Positions 9,606 to 21,369 of a stretch of DNA of 64,000 bases are shown one piece after another. Location: contig CM037877.1 of assembly GCA_021292165.1 (NCBI GenBank), positions 159,607,871-159,671,870 on the forward strand. The letters run 5' to 3'. This DNA comes from Shinisaurus crocodilurus (taxonomy: Eukaryota > Chordata > Lepidosauria > Squamata > Shinisauridae). Under the pieces are notes generated by a model, which saw nothing but the letters and a program-made list of their open reading frames with translations, was not told where the DNA came from and searched no databases. Each line of letters opens with the position of its first letter. The stretch's first letter is position 1. The position numbers and the translations under genes were made by a program.

Positions 9606-11335
9606 ATTTAGAGAAGATAGGAATATATGTGGGACAGGGATTAGAGAGAAGATAAAAATAAATCTTTTTGCAGATGATACTCTTTTAACAATTGAAAACC
9701 CTATAGAAAATATGGATAGAATGGAGAATCACTTAAAGGAGTTGGGGGAAGTAACGGGGCTACAGATTAATTGGGACAAATCTAAGTTTTTGTAGTTTAA
9801 TTATAGTAAAATAGAAGAAATGGAAATGTGTAGGGGAAAAAATAATGTTAAGATTAATAATGTAATTAAATACTTAGGAATTGTAATTCCAAAAGATATA
9901 GATAAATTGGGGGAACAGAATTATAGCAAATTAAAGAAGGAGGTTAAGAATAAAATAGAGGAGTATTAAAAAAAATTGGACTTTCCTGGTTCGGTAGAAT
10001 TGCTTTGATTAAAATGAAGATTCTACCAAAGATAATTTTTTTATTTAGGATGATACCAAGTGCGATATCAGATAAGGAACCTAAAGAATGGCAAACAATT
10101 ATTAACACAAATTGTAATGGAGGGGAAAAGTCTAGGATTACCAAAACAAGATGGTATAAAGCACAAAAGTAGGGGGTTTGGGTCTTCTGAATTTAAAATG
10201 GTATTATATAGCTAATCAATTAAGACATACAGTGGATGTCTTAATCCACTGCCTAAAGAAATAATGTGGTTGGTGGTTGGAGTTAGAAACATCTGAATTA
10301 CGAAATACTTTGGAGAATATACTTTTTCTAAAAAAATAATAATAAATTGATAAAAAAACAAAGACAACCCTTTTTTAAGAAGGTTGTTAGTGACTTGGAC
10401 TACTATGAGGAACATATTTATACCAGGGATTTCTCCATTAACTCCGGTGGTGGCTCTAAATGATTTCCCTGAAAATTTAAGATTGGATTTGGAGGGTAGA
10501 CTAAGAGAAGAAAGGGTTATTAGATTATCCGATTGGGTGGAAAAGATGGGGACTAGAGACCAAATAATGGAAATTGTTGGGAGAAGAAGAGTGTCGTGGT
10601 TAAATTTATTACAGTTAGAACAGTGGTCAAAGAAGCGGAAAAGGAAAACTGAGTATGAGAGAGATTTAACTAAATTTGAAAAGATTGTTACGTCTAGAGA
10701 TGGTCTACAAGGTAATGCATCAACAAGAGGTATAACAAGGGATTTATATAGATTGATTCAAAAAGCAGAAGTACAAGAGGACCAGCCAAAGGCAGTATGT
10801 GATAATGAATTTGAAGAGGTGACCTCGAAGGTGGGTTGGAACAACATATGGGATAGACGGATTGTGAAGGTGATGTCAACTAGGATAAAGGAGAATTTCT
10901 ATAAACTAATTTGGAGATGGTACTTAACTCCAGTAAGATTAAATAGAATAGATAATAATTGTTCTGCATTTTGTTGGCGAGGATGTCAGGAAAAAGGGAC
11001 ATATGCTCATATGTGGTGGAGTTGTAAAAATGTACTGGTTTTTTGGAGAGAGGTTTTTACAGAAATATTGGAAATTATTGGTATTAATTTAGAGGTCTGT
11101 CCAAAACTAGCATTGTTATCAATAACGGAGAAACTTATTTGCAACCAAAATACGAAAGAATTAATTGTAAACTTGTTAACTACGGCTAGGCAGATAGCGA
11201 GGAAATGGAAAGTACAACATGTTTTCCTAATAACTGATTGGTATAAGGAAGTTTGGGATATAGCCCGAAATGATAAATTAACTTGTAGTATCAAATGCAA
11301 AAAAGGACAGTTAAAGAAGAAGAATTTTATGGATA

Positions 11336-11578
11336 CAGTTGGATTGAGAGCATAATTTGTTCCGGAAACGTGCTTGCAATCCAAAACACTCTTATATCAA
11401 AACGAAATCCTCCCAAAAAAATTTGTACAGAGATTTTTAATTTAAGCCGTACTACAGTACTTGTATTACAAGACGTCGCTTGTATATCAAGTTTTAAAAT
11501 ATTAAATAAATATTTAAAAATTTGCTTGTCTTGCAAAACGCTCTCAAACCAAGTTACTTGCAATCCAAGTTATTACTG
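11336..11578. mobile_element. Tc1/mariner-type MITE nested in L1 copy 1
   Basis: A 243-bp noncoding insert bounded by TA at 11334-11335 and 11579-11580. The ends are related inverted repeats, CAGTTGGATTGAGAGC on the left and, complemented, CAGTAATAACTTGGATTG on the right. L1 copy 2 has the uninterrupted site (GGATATATGG on its sense strand), which shows the empty target with a single TA. Confidence 0.88.
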
Positions 11579-11894
11579 TATATGGAATCAATTATTAGAC
11601 TATGTATTAATAAAGGGGAAGAGGAGCATGCCTTGTCAGGATACGTTATATTTTTGGAATTTGGAATTCATTTGATCAAGGGGATGGAAGTATATAAATT
11701 GGTCCCTTGGAGGGTGGGGGGTGCACGTTATGATTTATTGTATGTTGTTTATGTTATATTTTTGTGTTATTCTTGTATTTTGTTATATTTTGTTTTGAAA
11801 AGTAAATATTTTTTTTTTAAAAAAAGTGCAATAGTAATGACCAATTTATAATGATCAGCTGGCATTAGTGAGCTGGCATGAGACCACTCCCTCT

Positions 11895-12860
11895 CACAAG
11901 GAGGCATTGATCACCTCCCTGGCTCAGCCGTCTGTTCCCTCCCTGCTAGTTTTTATGAGCCAAGAGGGGCAAGGATCCAGTGCGGATGTAGTTGCAGAAA
12001 CCTGTCCAAGCACCTTGTCAACATCCTCGAGCTGTACCAACTGAAACTCATCCAAAATAACTGGACCAGGGTGTGCTCTAGGAACCTCACCTGATTCAAC
12101 TGCCATAACATAGGAGTCTAAGTCCTGGCGGATGCAAGAGATTTTTTTTCCTGGAAGTGCCTAGCAAACATATCACAGCGGGCCTCAGAGGGGTCCAGAA
12201 TGTAATAGGCCCTGGACAACCCTAAAAAGTTCAGCTGGGCAGCAAATAGAAGATTGGATAGAGGCAGTGAGATGTTGTTTCTTTGCCGCCCTCACTGCCC
12301 CTAAATATACCCAATAGTAGGCACAAACCAGGGCTCGATTGCATCCACTAGGAGTTTTTCTCCATCTGCACTCAAGCCATCTCCTATTTTGTTTCATCGC
12401 TCTCAGCTCCAGGGTGTACCATGGAGCTGTACGAGCTTTACTACAGAGAGGGCGCTCAGGAGCAATCGTGTCAACTGCCCGGGTCATCTCCCTATTCCAG
12501 AGATCGACCAGGGATTCGACATGACCACCAGCCATATCAGCCGGAAACCGTCCAAGGACGCTCTGGAAACCATCTGGATCTATTAGCCTCCGTGGGCAGA
12601 CCATCTTAATAGGTCCCCCACCCTTGCAGAGGGGAAAAGTTGCCGTCAGTCTAAACCTCAGCAGGCAGTGAACTGACCATGACAAAGAGACCGATTTGAA
12701 GTCCCCCACCTTCAGATCACTATCCCCATGTCCGGCTGAAAAAAACAGATCTACAGTGTGCCCTGCTACATGCATTGGGCCAATGACATGTTGGGACAGT
12801 CCCATGGTCATCATGGGTTTTTGTGTCGTTCGAACCCAGTCATCATCTTGTTGCTGGGAA
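11895..12860 (-). mobile_element. L2-type LINE fragment, end of endonuclease and linker
   Basis: The minus-strand frame 12814-12185 holds HVAGHTVDLFFSAG, the end of an L2-like endonuclease, followed by the linker; beyond it (about 12060-11940) ALDPCPSWLIK precedes the RT, as in L2. There is no RT core, no 3' end, and a frameshift near 12120-12185. Confidence 0.75.
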
Positions 12861-12869
12861 AATCTGTTC

Positions 12870-14235
12870 TTCCCCAGCTACTGTGAGGATTGCACCTTAG
12901 CTCAGAGGGAACAGGGAAGCCTGAGGGAGGTGGCAGATGATGTAAGCCCTGGCTCCTCCACACCACTGCAAACACGTGGCGTGTAACTATGTCTTTGAAG
13001 CTTCTTTTTCTTTTTGATTCTTACTGGGAATGCAATGCATAGGGTGGGAGGGCTTATCTCTTCATTCCCCAGGTGCAATCAGACCAAAAAAGCCTCATGT
13101 GGCTAGGCTTAGAAAAAAAGTTCTTACTGGCGCCAATGGGAACTTTTCATCTAGCCTCCTGGTAGCTGTATTTGGGGGGAGGGACAACTTTATTCTGAGC
13201 ATGGTTGAAAAGTGAAGAGATAAACTTTCCCTCCCTGAGTGCTACATAGCCAATAAGAATCCGGGAGCAGCTGGGAGTCCGACATCTCCTATGGCCCCTC
13301 AAGCAAGGTCAGAGGGCCATAGGATTGTGCCCTAAGCCACCTTGCTGAATCTATGGATCTGAAAGGGTGGTGGTGGTGGTGGTGATGATGATGATTAAAC
13401 AACAATAACATTCTTATTAAGAAAATGCGCAATTTTAATAAAAATATTTAGTTTCCAGAATGTTCAAGAACTGTTTATTTCAAACTTGGTAAATTCTATA
13501 GCAATGTTTGTGGACATCATTAATATCGGGGGTGGGGGGAGGGAACAACTTCTGTTGCTGCTTCTTTGCAGCCTTGATATGGTAATTGTGGTCTGATTTA
13601 TAAGAAAAACTGTATGGATTCCTATATTGTTCAGAAAGCATGAAGCCAAGGTGATACGATCTTCTTTGTGCTGTACACTCAGCATAATCTGGCCCTAAAG
13701 CAGCAAAGCTTTCCTTGTGCTTAGTATTCATAGGCAGCATTTTCACACCTCAATGGACACTGTACCATGATTCAAATTTCAGAACCGTCATAGCACTTGA
13801 AGCTGCTTTGCAGGCAAGACAAAAAGGAGTATTGACATGAACTTATTGCACAGTCAGGATTCCAGACACAGATCTGTTCAGATCTAGGTGCCCAGGACAC
13901 TCAGGCACTTGACAAGAACATGGCTCACATACCTTCCAGGCAAATTATTTTCGTATATACCATAGAGCATTTTCCCATTTATGTGCACAGGCTGATGGCG
14001 TGTTCTCACATTTCACCTGCCTATCTTAGAGGCTGAAACTCTCCACTTTGCTAGTGTGTACAACATTTTGAAATTTGGAACATTCTAGTATTTGAGCCGT
14101 GAAATATTTGATAATGAAATGGACATTCTCATGACATCTAAAAATAAATATGAGAGTACCTCTTTTCTTCCGTCGAAAGAGTTCAGAGACAGGGTTCATG
14201 GATAGCTTGAAATGACTACAGCTCAGCTGAAAGTC
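12870..14235. other. No gene; possible MITE end and simple repeats
   Basis: A CCATAGGATTGTGCCCTAAG motif at about 13318-13337 matches the right end of the 2688-3200 element. A (GTG)n/(GAT)n run lies at about 13368-13395. The rest is unrecognised. Confidence 0.4.
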
Positions 14236-14309
14236 AGTCATATTAATTTATTTTATTTGTTATTTATTTAATAAATGTGTATGCCACTTAATGGAAGACT
14301 TTACCAAAG

Positions 14310-14480
14310 TGGTGCGAAGTTGCCTCTTATCAACTGAGACCATTGTCTACACTGATTGGCAGCAGCTCTTCAGGGTTTCAGAAAAGTGTCTTTCTCAGCC
14401 CTACCAGGGGATTCCAGGTGTTGAACCTGGACTTTCTCCTCCCAAAGCATGTGCTCTACCACTACCAGTGAGGTATGGAT
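14310..14480 (-). mobile_element. tRNA-derived SINE
   Basis: On the minus strand an A-box-like GTAGTGGTAGAG (14465-14454) and a B-box GGTTCAACACC (14428-14418) lie at Pol III spacing. The body continues as the common squamate tRNA SINE (AGGGCTGAGAAAGAC..., AGTGTAGACAATGG). It is flanked at 14240-14290 by an AT-rich stretch. Confidence 0.8.
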
Positions 14481-14489
14481 GAAAAAAAA

Positions 14490-16400
14490 AGTTGATCTTT
14501 CTGGAACATCCTGGAATAATCACAACCTCATAGGTGTACTGGGGCATACTGGCACATTGCTTTCTTTTACAGGTGCCTCCATTTCCTGGTCTGTAAAATG
14601 GAAATAATAGTTACCTATCTCCTAATTTTATGAATACGAATAATGTAAGAGGGGAAGTATAAATACATAAATAATATGTGCATCTAAGAGTCACTCCTTG
14701 ATTTCAAGATCCAGAAGTTGAGAAGATCCAACGTCTTTCAATATCCAGAAACTGTCCTGTAATAGCTTGACTGAGGATCAAACTAGATGTGACGTGTGAG
14801 TTCTGTGATTCAAACTCCTCATATATTCTTCTATTATAAAAAGCTGTGTGGGGGCAGTTGGATGGGGCCATGGGGAGAAAGGGGTCTAACCCTCTGCATC
14901 CACACTGTGGCCCAGATCCAAATCCCACACTCCTTAAGTCAATAGGTTTTCCTCTTCATAGCTAATAGTAACTCTGGGAGTGTTTATTTCAACTGGAGAG
15001 TTCCCACATTTGGTTGCTTTGCTTAGAGGTCATGGGAATTTAAAGCAGGGTTGGACCCCTGACTTACAGCTTTAGACTGCAGCATCACTGGGTGTACCTC
15101 CACAGGGTTTGGGCGCATGTCAAGGGCCCATACCCAGCAGGGGCCCACTGGCAAAAGCCCCCCCTGGACATTCTCTTCCTCTTCACCTGCTTGTTCACTT
15201 GCCTCTCACTCTGATCCAGACAACAAAGGTGGTGAGAAAGAGGGGCAGTAAATGCCACAGCCTACTTTCTCACTGGCTTTCTGTCTGCCAAGCAAGTAGC
15301 AGTAGTGATGAGGGGATAAGGATGATCAGTGATGAGAGGATGAGGAACAGTAGCAGCTGGTGAAAATGTTAGTGAAAAGGTAGACTTATTGAGAGATGGG
15401 GCCCATTGAGGGTGCCTCGCCCGAGGGCACTAAAGAACCTGGAGCCATCACTGTACTTCCAGGTACACCTGCTGTTTTGTCTTCTCAGAGCTTACAGAGG
15501 AGTGAGAGGGTTAGGTGGGTGGGGAGGCTATGGATTCTGCTCCTTTGCTTGAGAAGCCTGAACCTATGGCCACAAGGGTAGAGTCAGACATCAAGTGCTC
15601 TTCCTCTGGGTGGGCTGCAGAGGGCTCTCTTTTGGACTGGACCTTGGGCTAGCTTGGAGCCTGCAGGATCCCTGAGGTAGATTTCTATTGAGCCACAGTT
15701 GTAGAAGCATCCTCTGCCTGAAAATTGCTGTCTAAGGTGCCTGGAGACTGGGACTTGACATAGAGACATAGTGGGAAAGATTATATTGATGATATTTGGG
15801 GAAAGCTAATGCCTAAGTTGGTACCCCCTGAGTTGCAAAGTATCTGCTTTATCACCCGCAAGAATTTGCGCAAAGAGAAACACACCGAATAGCTTAATGT
15901 ATATTTGGTTCCCTAGCTGATGCTGATACATTCACCATTATGGCAGGTGGCCCAAGACTTCATTTGCGGAATCATAGTATCACTATTTGTATCCTGCGGG
16001 ATAAATCTGACATGCTACCAGCTGTCACGAGATTGATGGCAATTTCTGATGTGCCTACCGCCACATTCCAGTGCAAAGCACTGGAGGGCATCTTCACATG
16101 CTGAGAAAGGTCAAAGTGAGACTACATCGGTCTACATTCTGAACTCTTTGTTACCCATTAAAAAGAATGAAGAAAAGCTGTGAATTGATGTATACCATCC
16201 AAAAGAATTGCTCGAGGCAAAAAAAAAAAGTTACTGCTCATCATTGTTGGGAAACTAGGTCTCTCAAAGCAAGTACAAGATAGGGTTGTGAATTGGCTTC
16301 TCAGATAAAAGGAACAACAAGGATGATCTTCTCTCTTAGTAATTCCCTGACAGGACGTTGCATGGTCTGTCCTGTAAACAATCAGTTGGAAGGGCCACAG
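14490..16400. other. No gene seen
   Basis: Mixed sequence. ORFs in it are short and lack protein motifs. 15830-16130 is moderately GC-rich and may be an old repeat, not identified. Confidence 0.4.
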
Positions 16401-16407
16401 GCAACAT

Positions 16408-16665
16408 ACCATAAGAACATAAGAAGAGCCATGCTGGATCAGACCAAGGGTCCATCTAGTCCAGCATTCTGTTCACACAGTGGCCAACCAGCTGCCCACA
16501 GGAAACCCACAAGCAGGACATGAGTGCAACAGCACCTTCCTGCCCATGTTCCCCAGCATCTGCAGTACATAGGCATACTGCCTCTGATACTGGAGGAAGC
16601 ATATAGCCAACCAGGACTAGTAGTCATTCATAGCCTTCTCCATGAATTTGTTCAATCTCCTTTTA
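16408..16665 (-). mobile_element. CR1-type LINE 3' end
   Basis: Starts with an 8-bp tail repeat (ACATAAGA-like units, 16411-16426) followed by GATCAGACCAAGGGTCCATC and TAGTCCAGCATTCTGTT, the reverse complement of a reptilian CR1/L3-type 3' end. Ends near 16665. No coding part. Confidence 0.7.
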
Positions 16666-16689
16666 AAGTATATCATAAATTGATTTTAT

Positions 16690-16845
16690 ATTTATTGAAT
16701 TGTTTTTGTATTGGTTTTTTTTAACTGATGTTTTGTAACAAGTTTTTTTTCTTTTGAATGTTTCCTTTTGATAAGTTAAGAGCCACTTTGAGTACAGTTT
16801 ACTGTAGAAAAGTGGCATATAAATATAATAAATAAATAAATAAAT
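16690..16845 (+). mobile_element. LINE 3' tail fragment ending in (AATA)n
   Basis: AGCCACTTTGAGTACAG, then GTGGCATATAAATATAATAA and an AATAAATAAATAAAT tail, the usual end of squamate L2/CR1-group elements. Noncoding. Confidence 0.5.
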
Positions 16846-16893
16846 CTAGGTCAGGCAGATGTCAAAGACCAGAGTAATGAACCAAGAATAGAG

Positions 16894-16929
16894 GAGGCAG
16901 AGGCAGAGGCAGAGGCAGAGGCAGAGGCA
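16894..16929 (+). repeat. (GAGGCA)n hexanucleotide repeat
   Basis: About six tandem units of GAGGCA, followed by GC-rich AGGCA/AAGCA-like sequence near 16980-17005. Confidence 0.9.
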
Positions 16930-17009
16930 TAGTCAAGTAAGGAAGAATGGTCAGGATCCAAAAGTCGGCAGTCCAGGGGAAGGCAAGGCAAGGCAAAGCA
17001 AAGCACAGG

Positions 17010-19830
17010 AGTCTCTAGAGCAGTGCCTTTTGTCTTACAAGTTGCTCGGACTGAGGAACCAAGCCTGAGGCAACAGTTATATAATGCCAGCTATTGGCTC
17101 CTCAGATCATCTGGTCTACTGTGCTGATGAGCTGCAGTATCCCTCTCTAGGTATTATTTTCGTGGCGCTATAGAGCAGCAAAGATCAGGCCAATTGCTCT
17201 TTCTGCCTGAGAGCTGCTCTGGCGGTACAGAGAGTAACATGCCTCGGTCCAGCTGCCTGATTCCCTGGTTCAAACCTCTTGGCCCCTTACATTCCTGAAT
17301 ATACCATGAGAAATAAATCCATTCTTTAAGGCTTCCATATAAGTCCAAAACAGCCATCCAGAGAGAAGGCAGCCCCCTGTGCGCCCCACTGCTGCTACGC
17401 CCTTGCAGATTAGATCATGATTTGATTAGACCTTCACTTGCTCCCAGAGCAGGGATGCAGCAGAATAAACTGTCCTCAGAGCAGGCCAGCCATTGTGTCA
17501 CTGCATATGTGACTGCTCTTGTGTTTGCTTCCTCCCAGTCAGGAGGCACGCCCAGGTCAGTGACTCATGCAGAAAGATGGGATGAGGGGGAGCTCCTCTG
17601 AGTACAGGTAATGCTTACTCTTATCCTATACACCATTAGGGAACTCATTCTCTGTGTGCTGGTCGTTATGTAGCCAAAATGGCACCATCCTCACATAAGC
17701 AGGAGGTATCAACAAGCTTGGGGGAAACCTCAGGGTTTGCTGGAGCTTGCTGATACTTCCCTCTTTAGGGAAGAAAAAACAAACAAACAAACCCCCAAAC
17801 AGCCCAATGTGTACTGAGTATATGCAGTGGCCATAGAACTTTTCTGTTGCAGGGATGGAAACTGGGGAGGTGGGGAAAAGGAACGGCATTGCCTGGAAAA
17901 GGGCATGGCTGGCTGGTGTTCTGAAGAGGAGCACTCCACACTGCACAATTTTGTTGCAGCTTCCCTTCATACAGTGTAAAAGGGAAATCTTTTCAGGTGT
18001 AAGAGTAAAGAGGACATCCAATTTTAGATCGGAAGAAACCAGCAAACCTGTGTCTTAGCTATCAGATGTTTGGGGTTTACTGGTTTAGAGATAAAGCTTC
18101 ACAGCCTAGTCCTGCTGCCTGTAGAAACTGGCTCTCGGTTGCCTGAAACATCCCTGCTCCACAGATCCCTTTGGTGAGGCACGCCTCATCCCCTTCTGCC
18201 TGCTTGCAACAGCCTCTGGTCTAGATTATGAGTGTCAAGCTGTAGAATGATCCTGCCTTGCCTGCAGTCAAGGGATTGGAACTGATGACCTTCTCATTGC
18301 CTCCAGTCCTATAATTCTAGATTAAATAATTAAGCATAAGACTCGACATGGATAATTAATACAAAATGTTCATCGGGCTAATAGCCCTGAGAAGTAATCA
18401 TTTACATCTGTAAATGAATCAGTTAATTAATTGGTTAAAAGCAAGAGGGATAATTGATTAGAAATCTTTAATCGGCTGACAGCCATACTTACAAGGTGAG
18501 TTGTAAAGCTAACACCCCCAGTCCTAAACACATAGACTTGGAACTAAGTCTCATTGATTTCAGGGGAAATCTGTAGGCATGCTTAAGATCAAATTCTAAA
18601 TTTATAATCTTTTGGCGGAATGAGTTCGTGACTTATAGCGGTATTATATTGTTACACTATTGTTATTCAGAGGAAGTACATTGCAGACTCTGTCCACACT
18701 CTCCTTATCTCTGTGACATAATCTCTGGCTAAATACTTGCATTAGTTTGTCAACCCAGTAAACTGTTTCCAATACATTAATGCCATTATCTTGTTAACTC
18801 CTGCAAATCCCAGTCTTGTTATAAATGTGTCATTAGATGAAGAATTATTATAGAATCAACAAACATAATGAAAGGAGAGCAAGGAGTGCAGAACTGTGTG
18901 GGGAAAAATTGCTCCTGAAATTGTTGTAGTGCTTTGTAGTTCTGTAATTCATTAATATATTATAATGGCCCCTAAATGTGGGTTTGACAGATCTGCACAT
19001 TGCAAGTCGGGTTGAAATCCATAAGAGAAATTGATCCACAATTCCACAATTGTGGAATATATACAGTGATAAAGGAACAACTCCAAAAAGTGAGCTTAGC
19101 TTTGTTGTAATTGATGTTCCCTCATCCCTTACTTTCCAAAGCTTAGGCTGGCTGTTGTGAGCAACCTGTTTTGTAAGTTGGACAATATATGTCTCATTAG
19201 TTGTTAATGGTTTGGTTAAATATGTGGCTTCCTTTTATCCTGGGACTAAGCACATTCCTTTGATAACAGTTTTGCCACTTGTGTGCTTCTCAGGACTAAT
19301 CTATCCATGTACAGAATGAGGTGGTAGAATCCTGAGGTAACGGAATGGGTTGTACCTGGTGTACCTTGCCATGGCAGTTTCTACTTGGGCGGAGATGTTT
19401 TGTTTTCACACAGGGGACCCTTCAAAAATGTGATGTAAAAATAAGATGAAATTATGCCCTCCTGAAGCCTGAAGTGGTACAGTTCATTCTACCACCTCAG
19501 GACTTAACACTTCATTCCCACCATATTTAAAGCAGCATGTACCCCTTTGGGAAACTGGTTGTTTTTCCAAAACTTGTTCACTTCTGAATAGTTCATATAA
19601 TATAAATATAGATATAGGGAAGGACATGTATAAAGTTCAAGATAATCTTATCTTTGAATATGGTCTGGAACAATAATTTTGGCCAACCAATATTCTCCAC
19701 CAGAGCAACTACAATTTTAAAATGTGCCTAATAGTTAGGCATCTGCAAATGTGGCACACAAAAAATTAGACATCTGAGATTCTCAAGAGCAAACCATTCA
19801 GATTCTGAAGAGCTAATTTCTTGAGCCATG
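17010..19830. other. No gene seen; AT-rich
   Basis: No exon or clear repeat core. A (CAAA)n run lies at 17780-17800, and a decayed hairpin-MITE relic (CCCAGTCCTAAACAC ... GGAACTAAGTCTCATTGAT) lies at about 18518-18600. Confidence 0.45.
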
Positions 19831-19838
19831 AAGTCATT

Positions 19839-19948
19839 TTGACTGGGTTCAGACAACACAATAACCCACGTTTCAGCAACAACCCAAGGTTCAACAACAA
19901 CCCACACTCAACCCTTGAGTGTGGGTTATTGTGTTGTCTGAACCCAGC
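19839..19948. mobile_element. MITE with GGGTTCAGACAACAC ends
   Basis: Left end CTGGGTTCAGACAACACAAT and right end its complement (ATTGTGTTGTCTGAACCCAG) with AACCCACA-rich interior arms form a hairpin of about 110 bp. A diverged relative starts at 20049. Target duplications are not clear. Confidence 0.75.
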
Positions 19949-20048
19949 TGCGCTAACTAGCCATTACCACAAACAACCCATGAAGAGAACCCATGGTTTG
20001 TTCTTGGACTGTGAACTGTGGGTTGTTCACCATGGTTTGTTATCTCGG

Positions 20049-20138
20049 CTGGGTTCAGACAACATGATAACCCACAGTTCAACGACAACCCACATTCAAC
20101 CTTTGGGTGTGGGTTATTGTGTTTTTGTGTTCGAGTAA
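20049..20138. mobile_element. Second copy of the GGGTTCAGACAAC MITE, partial
   Basis: CTGGGTTCAGACAACATGAT followed by AACCCAC repeats and GTGTGGGTTATTGTGTT; the terminal TCTGAACCCAG is missing, so the right end is truncated. Confidence 0.65.
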
Positions 20139-20602
20139 TGTATAAGTTCAGTCATTAACAATGCATTTATGGCAACCCAACACATTTTAAAAAAGCAAAG
20201 TGGCTTGGACATTATTTTACAAACACCTAGGCCTATTTGTCAAACATTTGTTGCTGTTCATGATAAGAATGTGTGATTCACATATGGTCATTCTAAAAGT
20301 ACATTGACCTATATTTGACAGACTATTAGACAAAATAAATATCATGTCCACGCCCACCCAACCCTCAAGTTTATCTATGTACATTTAAGTCTTTGAGGGA
20401 AGAAACAGCCTGAGTAGTAGTAGTAGTAGTAGGAGGAGCGGCATAAAAATGTTTCAAATAAATAAATATTCCAGGTGTGTGAGTGGTGTCGCAACTCATC
20501 AAGTAAAAATCGGCTTCCATGTTTTATGGGTGGGGGCTCAGGAAATTTATGAAACCCAGCCTTATGGCGAAGAGTGTAGTGATGGACTATGTAACAAATG
20601 AC

Positions 20603-20996
20603 TGTCAGAAATATTATTGGTATTTGTTGAACCGAGTGGGTGTGGTTTGTGATGTCTTGGAAAGGGTGGGGGGAGGAGTATATAAGGAGTGTTTGAGTGA
20701 TGTCAGAGTTAGTCGGGTTAGAGTGTGTTGGGAGTGTTAGAGAGTTTGGGAGTTAGGTTAGTTGGGTTATTTGTGTCTTGTCAGGAGTTTTAAGAGGAAT
20801 CAGTGATTGTATGAGGAGTGAGAGTATTTGGAGTTATAGGGACTTAGGTTAATTATAAAGTTATTTTCTGGAACTAAGATTGTGAGAATTAAAATAAACT
20901 TGTTTTTATTTTGTTTGCTACCCAAATCCTACGTGTCAGCTTGGTGTTATTAACGTGCTTTACTTTTAAATCTACACCCACACCTTTGTACCCACA
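20603..20996 (+). repeat. Possible solo LTR
   Basis: A TG...CA-bounded block of about 394 bp with a TATA-like TATATAAG (20679-20686) and an AATAAA (20893-20898) about 210 bp downstream, the promoter/polyadenylation layout of an LTR. The middle is rich in GTTAG/GTGTT words. I found no 5-bp target duplication and no internal retroviral sequence, so the ends and the identity are uncertain. Confidence 0.35.
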
Positions 20997-21204
20997 GCAT
21001 CATAAATTTAAAAATAGATCCTTAATAACCAGCATTAATCTTTTCCCTCATTAGTAGGGGAAAGGTTTCATTTGACCCTCCTCTCAGGTTTTCAAGTGTT
21101 GATGCTTGGCCTGAGAAGGGTTTATGCGCCTGGTCCTAAAGTGAAAAGGGCCGTGTCGTCGCAATGGCCACCGCAGAGACACATATGGCAGCCTGCTAGA
21201 TGCT

Positions 21205-21360
21205 TGATTCATAGATCTACAAGGCTATCAAGTCCAACCCCCTGCTCAATGCAGGAAACTAGAGGAGGGGTCCCCCATCCAAGTAATAATAACCGGGCAG
21301 GTCTGATCCTGCTTAGCTTTCCACACTCAGACAAGCTGAGCCAGCGTGAGCCACAGGCTT
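21205..21360 (-). mobile_element. 5S rRNA-derived SINE, copy 1
   Basis: On the minus strand, AAGCTAAGCAGGATC (21319-21305) and TTATTACTTGGATGGGGGA (21290-21272) match box A and box C of the 5S rRNA internal promoter. Downstream on the minus strand is a CR1-like part (TGCATTGAGCAGGGGG, GGACTTGATAGCC). It resembles the copy at 29485-29660. Confidence 0.8.
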
Positions 21361-21369
21361 GTATATAAG

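Larger units (their letters stand above)
9188..11690 (+). pseudogene. L1 ORF2 relic, RT to C-terminal domain
   Basis: Readable pieces in order: FKAFD (RT motif A, near 9280), GTRQGCPISPILFALVMEIL (near 9440), then the TG insertion, LFADDTLLTIENP (catalytic FADD, near 9665), the thumb region, and a long C-terminal piece (10384-11355) with CWRGCQEKGTYAHMWWSCK near 10970 and RKWK near 11200, which are L1 ORF2 hallmarks. There is a stop at 9793 and several frameshifts, and the endonuclease half was never copied. The MITE at 11336 separates the last codons. Confidence 0.9.
9173..11822 (+). mobile_element. 5'-truncated L1, copy 1, with target duplication
   Basis: It begins inside the RT domain and ends in an A/T-rich tail near 11800-11822. 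The 14-bp duplication AAAGTGCAATAGTA flanks it at 9159-9172 and 11823-11836, proving a single retrotransposition event by target-primed reverse transcription. A near copy of that target word also precedes at 9140-9153. The related copy at 50078-52211 lies on the opposite strand. Two later insertions interrupt it: a TG-repeat segment (about 9500-9604) and a mariner-type MITE (11336-11578). Confidence 0.92.

Noticed and set aside
14310..14480. A tRNA gene
   Set aside because: A and B boxes are present, but there is no closed cloverleaf and the body continues as a SINE.
20519..20740. ORF of 73 codons
   Set aside because: Lies in the putative LTR, with no conserved motif.
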